This document shows, piece after piece, positions 31,439-33,328 of a stretch of DNA of 33,328 bases. The position numbers and the translations under genes are program-made. Position 1 is the first letter of the stretch; every line of letters begins with the position of its first letter. The notes below the pieces were generated by a model, which did no database searches, had not been told where the DNA came from, and saw nothing but the letters and a program-made list of their open reading frames with translations. Source of the stretch: Anaerolineae bacterium (GTDB taxonomy: Bacteria > Chloroflexota > Anaerolineae > S016-19); NCBI GenBank assembly GCA_015486235.1, contig WFSD01000023.1, positions 1 through 33,328 of the forward strand. The letters run 5' to 3'.

Positions 31439-32722
31439 ATGAGAAACGTGCTGGCGGTGATAATGGCGGGAGGGCAGGGAACGCGCCTCAGCGTTCTTTC
31501 AGAGCACAGGGCAAAGCCATCGGTGCCTTTCGCAGCTAAGTACAGGATCATCGATTTCACCCTTTCCAATTGCGTGAATTCCGGCATTTACAATGTGGCA
31601 GTGCTGACCCAGTACAGGCCGCACTCACTCAATGATCACATCCGTATCGGCAGACCGTGGGATCTGGACAGGGCGCGGGGTGGGGTTCAGTTGCTGCAAC
31701 CTTACCAGACATTTGGTAGGGATATCTGGTATCGCGGGACGGCGGATGCCGTCTGGCAGAACTGGAATTTTATTGAGTCCCAAAGGCCAAACATGCTCCT
31801 CGTCCTCTCTGGAGATCATATTTACAAAATGGATTACCGCCCTATGCTGGAGTTCCATGAGAGGAACAACGCCGACCTGACCATCGCGGTGATGCGGGTG
31901 CCCATTGAGGAGGCGCACCGTTTTGGGATCATGGAGGTGGATGGCTCCTACATGGTTACCAGATTCTGGGAAAAGCCCAAAGAGCCGCCTGGTGACCTGG
32001 CATCGATGGGGATTTATGTCTTCAACTCCAGCATTCTGAAAGTGCGGATGGAAGAGGCTGGTCCTGACACCTCTCGGGAGGACTTTGGGAAGCATGTCAT
32101 ACCGAGCATGATAGGCCGGGACAGGGTTTTTGCTTACCTTTTCGAGGGTTATTGGGTAGATGTGGGAACGCTGCAATCTTACTGGGAGACCAGCCTGAGT
32201 CTTCTCTCTTCCGATCCGCCCCTCAACCTCTACGATCCCGATTGGGTCATACATACCAGGAGCCAGGAGAAGCCGCCAGTAAAGTTCACGCCTCAGGCGA
32301 TCGTCCGGCAAAGCTTGGTGGCCAACGGTGCTGTGATTCATGGGCAGGTATACCATTCGGTGATATCCCCCGGCGTCTACGTGGCGCCCGGTGCCGAGGT
32401 GCAGGACTCCGTGGTAATGAACGATACCTGGATCGGGCCGGGCGCCAAAGTGGATAAGGCTATCATAGACAAGGATGTCGTCATAGGCATCGGCACGAAG
32501 GTAGGCGTCGGGGAGGATATCGACACGCCTAACAGAGAGCAGCCGGACAGGGTCTATACCGGCATCACCGTAATAGGCAAGGGGGCCAGAGTCCCCAAAG
32601 GTTTTACTCTTGGGCGTAATGTTCTGGTACACTCCTTTGCAGAGGAGAAAGATTTCACGCATTTCGCCGACGGCATCGTCCCATCTGGAGAGTCAGTGGG
32701 AGGTGAGGAGGTGGGAACATGA
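31439..32722 (+). CDS. glgC: Glucose-1-phosphate adenylyltransferase
   Basis: The 427-residue ADP-glucose pyrophosphorylase makes ADP-glucose from ATP and glucose-1-phosphate for glycogen synthesis. The nucleotide loop GGQGTRL (11-17) and RAKP (24-27) are canonical, [10 protein letters not shown] carries the metal-binding Asp, and EKPKEPP plus ASMGIYVFN form the sugar-phosphate site. A left-handed beta-helix follows (hexapeptide repeats, about 290-400). ATG 31439 has GAGGG at a 5-nt spacing; the TTG at 31427 is not needed. It overlaps the next gene by 4 nt (ATGA). Confidence 0.95.
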   Translation: MRNVLAVIMAGGQGTRLSVLSEHRAKPSVPFAAKYRIIDFTLSNCVNSGIYNVAVLTQYRPHSLNDHIRIGRPWDLDRARGGVQLLQPYQTFGRDIWYRGTADAVWQNWNFIESQRPNMLLVLSGDHIYKMDYRPMLEFHERNNADLTIAVMRVPIEEAHRFGIMEVDGSYMVTRFWEKPKEPPGDLASMGIYVFNSSILKVRMEEAGPDTSREDFGKHVIPSMIGRDRVFAYLFEGYWVDVGTLQSYWETSLSLLSSDPPLNLYDPDWVIHTRSQEKPPVKFTPQAIVRQSLVANGAVIHGQVYHSVISPGVYVAPGAEVQDSVVMNDTWIGPGAKVDKAIIDKDVVIGIGTKVGVGEDIDTPNREQPDRVYTGITVIGKGARVPKGFTLGRNVLVHSFAEEKDFTHFADGIVPSGESVGGEEVGT

Positions 32723-33328
32723 GCGGGAGTGTCCTGGCGATGATCATGGCAGGGGGGCCGGGGAAAGGCCTGAGTGTGTTGACGGCCCGCCGTGCAGCGG
32801 CCTCCGTCCCTTTCGGCGGAAAATACAGGGTGATAGATTTCACCCTGTCCAACTGTGTGAATTCGAACATCTACAATGTCGGGGTTCTGACCCAGTACTG
32901 GCCTCGGGGTCTGAACGATCACATTGGCGTCGGGAAACCATGGGATCTGGACAGGCTACACGGCGGCGTTCACCTGCTCCAGCCATACTTGGGTGTGGAG
33001 AACACCAGCTGGCAGAGAGGCACAGCCGACGCGGTGATCCAGAACCTGGATTTCATCCAGGAACAACACCCGGATTACGTGCTGTTGCTTGCAGGAGACC
33101 ACATCTACAAAATGGACTACCGCCCTCTGATACATTTTCACCTGGAGAAAAGCGCTGACGTGACCCTGGCTGTGCGCACCGTGCCCAAGTACGAGACGTA
33201 CCGCTTCGGGATAGTCCGGGTGGACCCCGACGGCGAGGTGGTGGAGTTCCAGGAGAAACCGCGGTGGGCATACAGCACTCTCGCCAGCATGGGAATCTAC
33301 GTTTTCAACACCGATTTCCTGATAGATA
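32719..33328 (+). CDS. Second GlgC-type nucleotidyltransferase (GlgD-like), 3' end cut by window
   Basis: About 203 residues are visible from ATG 32719, whose ATGA overlap with glgC indicates coupling. The frame stays open to the last base. It matches the first protein closely ([41 protein letters not shown]). However, the nucleotide loop is GGPGKGL instead of GGQGTRL, and RAKP is replaced by RAAA. Loss of the loop Arg and of the RAKP Lys argues for a weakened or regulatory subunit, as in GlgC/GlgD and plant large/small pairs. The beta-helix part lies outside the window. Confidence 0.88.
   Translation, partial: MSGSVLAMIMAGGPGKGLSVLTARRAAASVPFGGKYRVIDFTLSNCVNSNIYNVGVLTQYWPRGLNDHIGVGKPWDLDRLHGGVHLLQPYLGVENTSWQRGTADAVIQNLDFIQEQHPDYVLLLAGDHIYKMDYRPLIHFHLEKSADVTLAVRTVPKYETYRFGIVRVDPDGEVVEFQEKPRWAYSTLASMGIYVFNTDFLID

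Overview
The window reads as a chromosomal segment of a Gram-type-unassigned bacterium, most plausibly a member of the Chloroflexota (Anaerolineae-like). This is an inference from style rather than a marker: Pro/Thr-rich linkers behind lipoprotein signals, a two-domain UspA followed by an SH3 lipoprotein, a terminase-small-like HTH protein of a type common there, families of short GC-rich hairpin repeats between genes, frequent TTG/GTG starts and 4-nt ATGA overlaps. No rRNA or other decisive phylogenetic marker is present.

Layout. 1-1040: the end of a phage-like segment (a partial ORF, a terminase-small-like HTH protein, three tandem 13-nt repeats, a 74-aa protein and two palindromes). 1073-1337: tRNA-Phe, tRNA-Gln and tRNA-His. 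1404-3608: HNH endonuclease, UspA and an SH3 lipoprotein. 3852-8119: a tightly packed plus-strand unit of a CcmE-like protein (Cys variant), NAD kinase, a VUT/YhhQ queuosine-precursor transporter, QueF, a ResB-like protein and a small CcsA-like membrane protein. 8454-9086: a MarC-family protein.

From 9091 to 25614 everything is on the minus strand. 9091-10286 holds two overlapping genes that each join an XRE-type helix-turn-helix to what looks like an Sm/Hfq-like fold. 10335-19621 is a purine/nucleoside-type (BMP family) ABC importer with a hydantoinase/dihydropyrimidinase; the binding-protein gene is cut off from the ATPase and permease genes by a solitary DNA methyltransferase and 1.2 kb of repeat-rich non-coding DNA. 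20086-25614 is a packed unit of an anchored subtilase, DNA polymerase III delta-prime, RicT/YaaT, a histone-deacetylase-fold protein with Phe in place of the catalytic Tyr, and type II dehydroquinase.

26667-33328: dnaA (without visible DnaA boxes or dnaN), a LysM/L,D-transpeptidase, a convergent LCP (LytR-CpsA-Psr) protein with a promoter that predicts an almost leaderless mRNA, and two overlapping glgC-type genes, the second cut by the window end and altered in its nucleotide-binding loop.

Three points deserve attention: the tandem HTH-Sm/Hfq-like pair; a 160-bp structured repeat occurring at 8133-8293 and 25821-25979 whose differences keep the base pairing of one stem; and a second composite repeat family whose head sits just upstream of the ribosome binding sites of the hydantoinase and ABC ATPase genes, with a related core before the binding-protein gene, and which may act as a shared leader.
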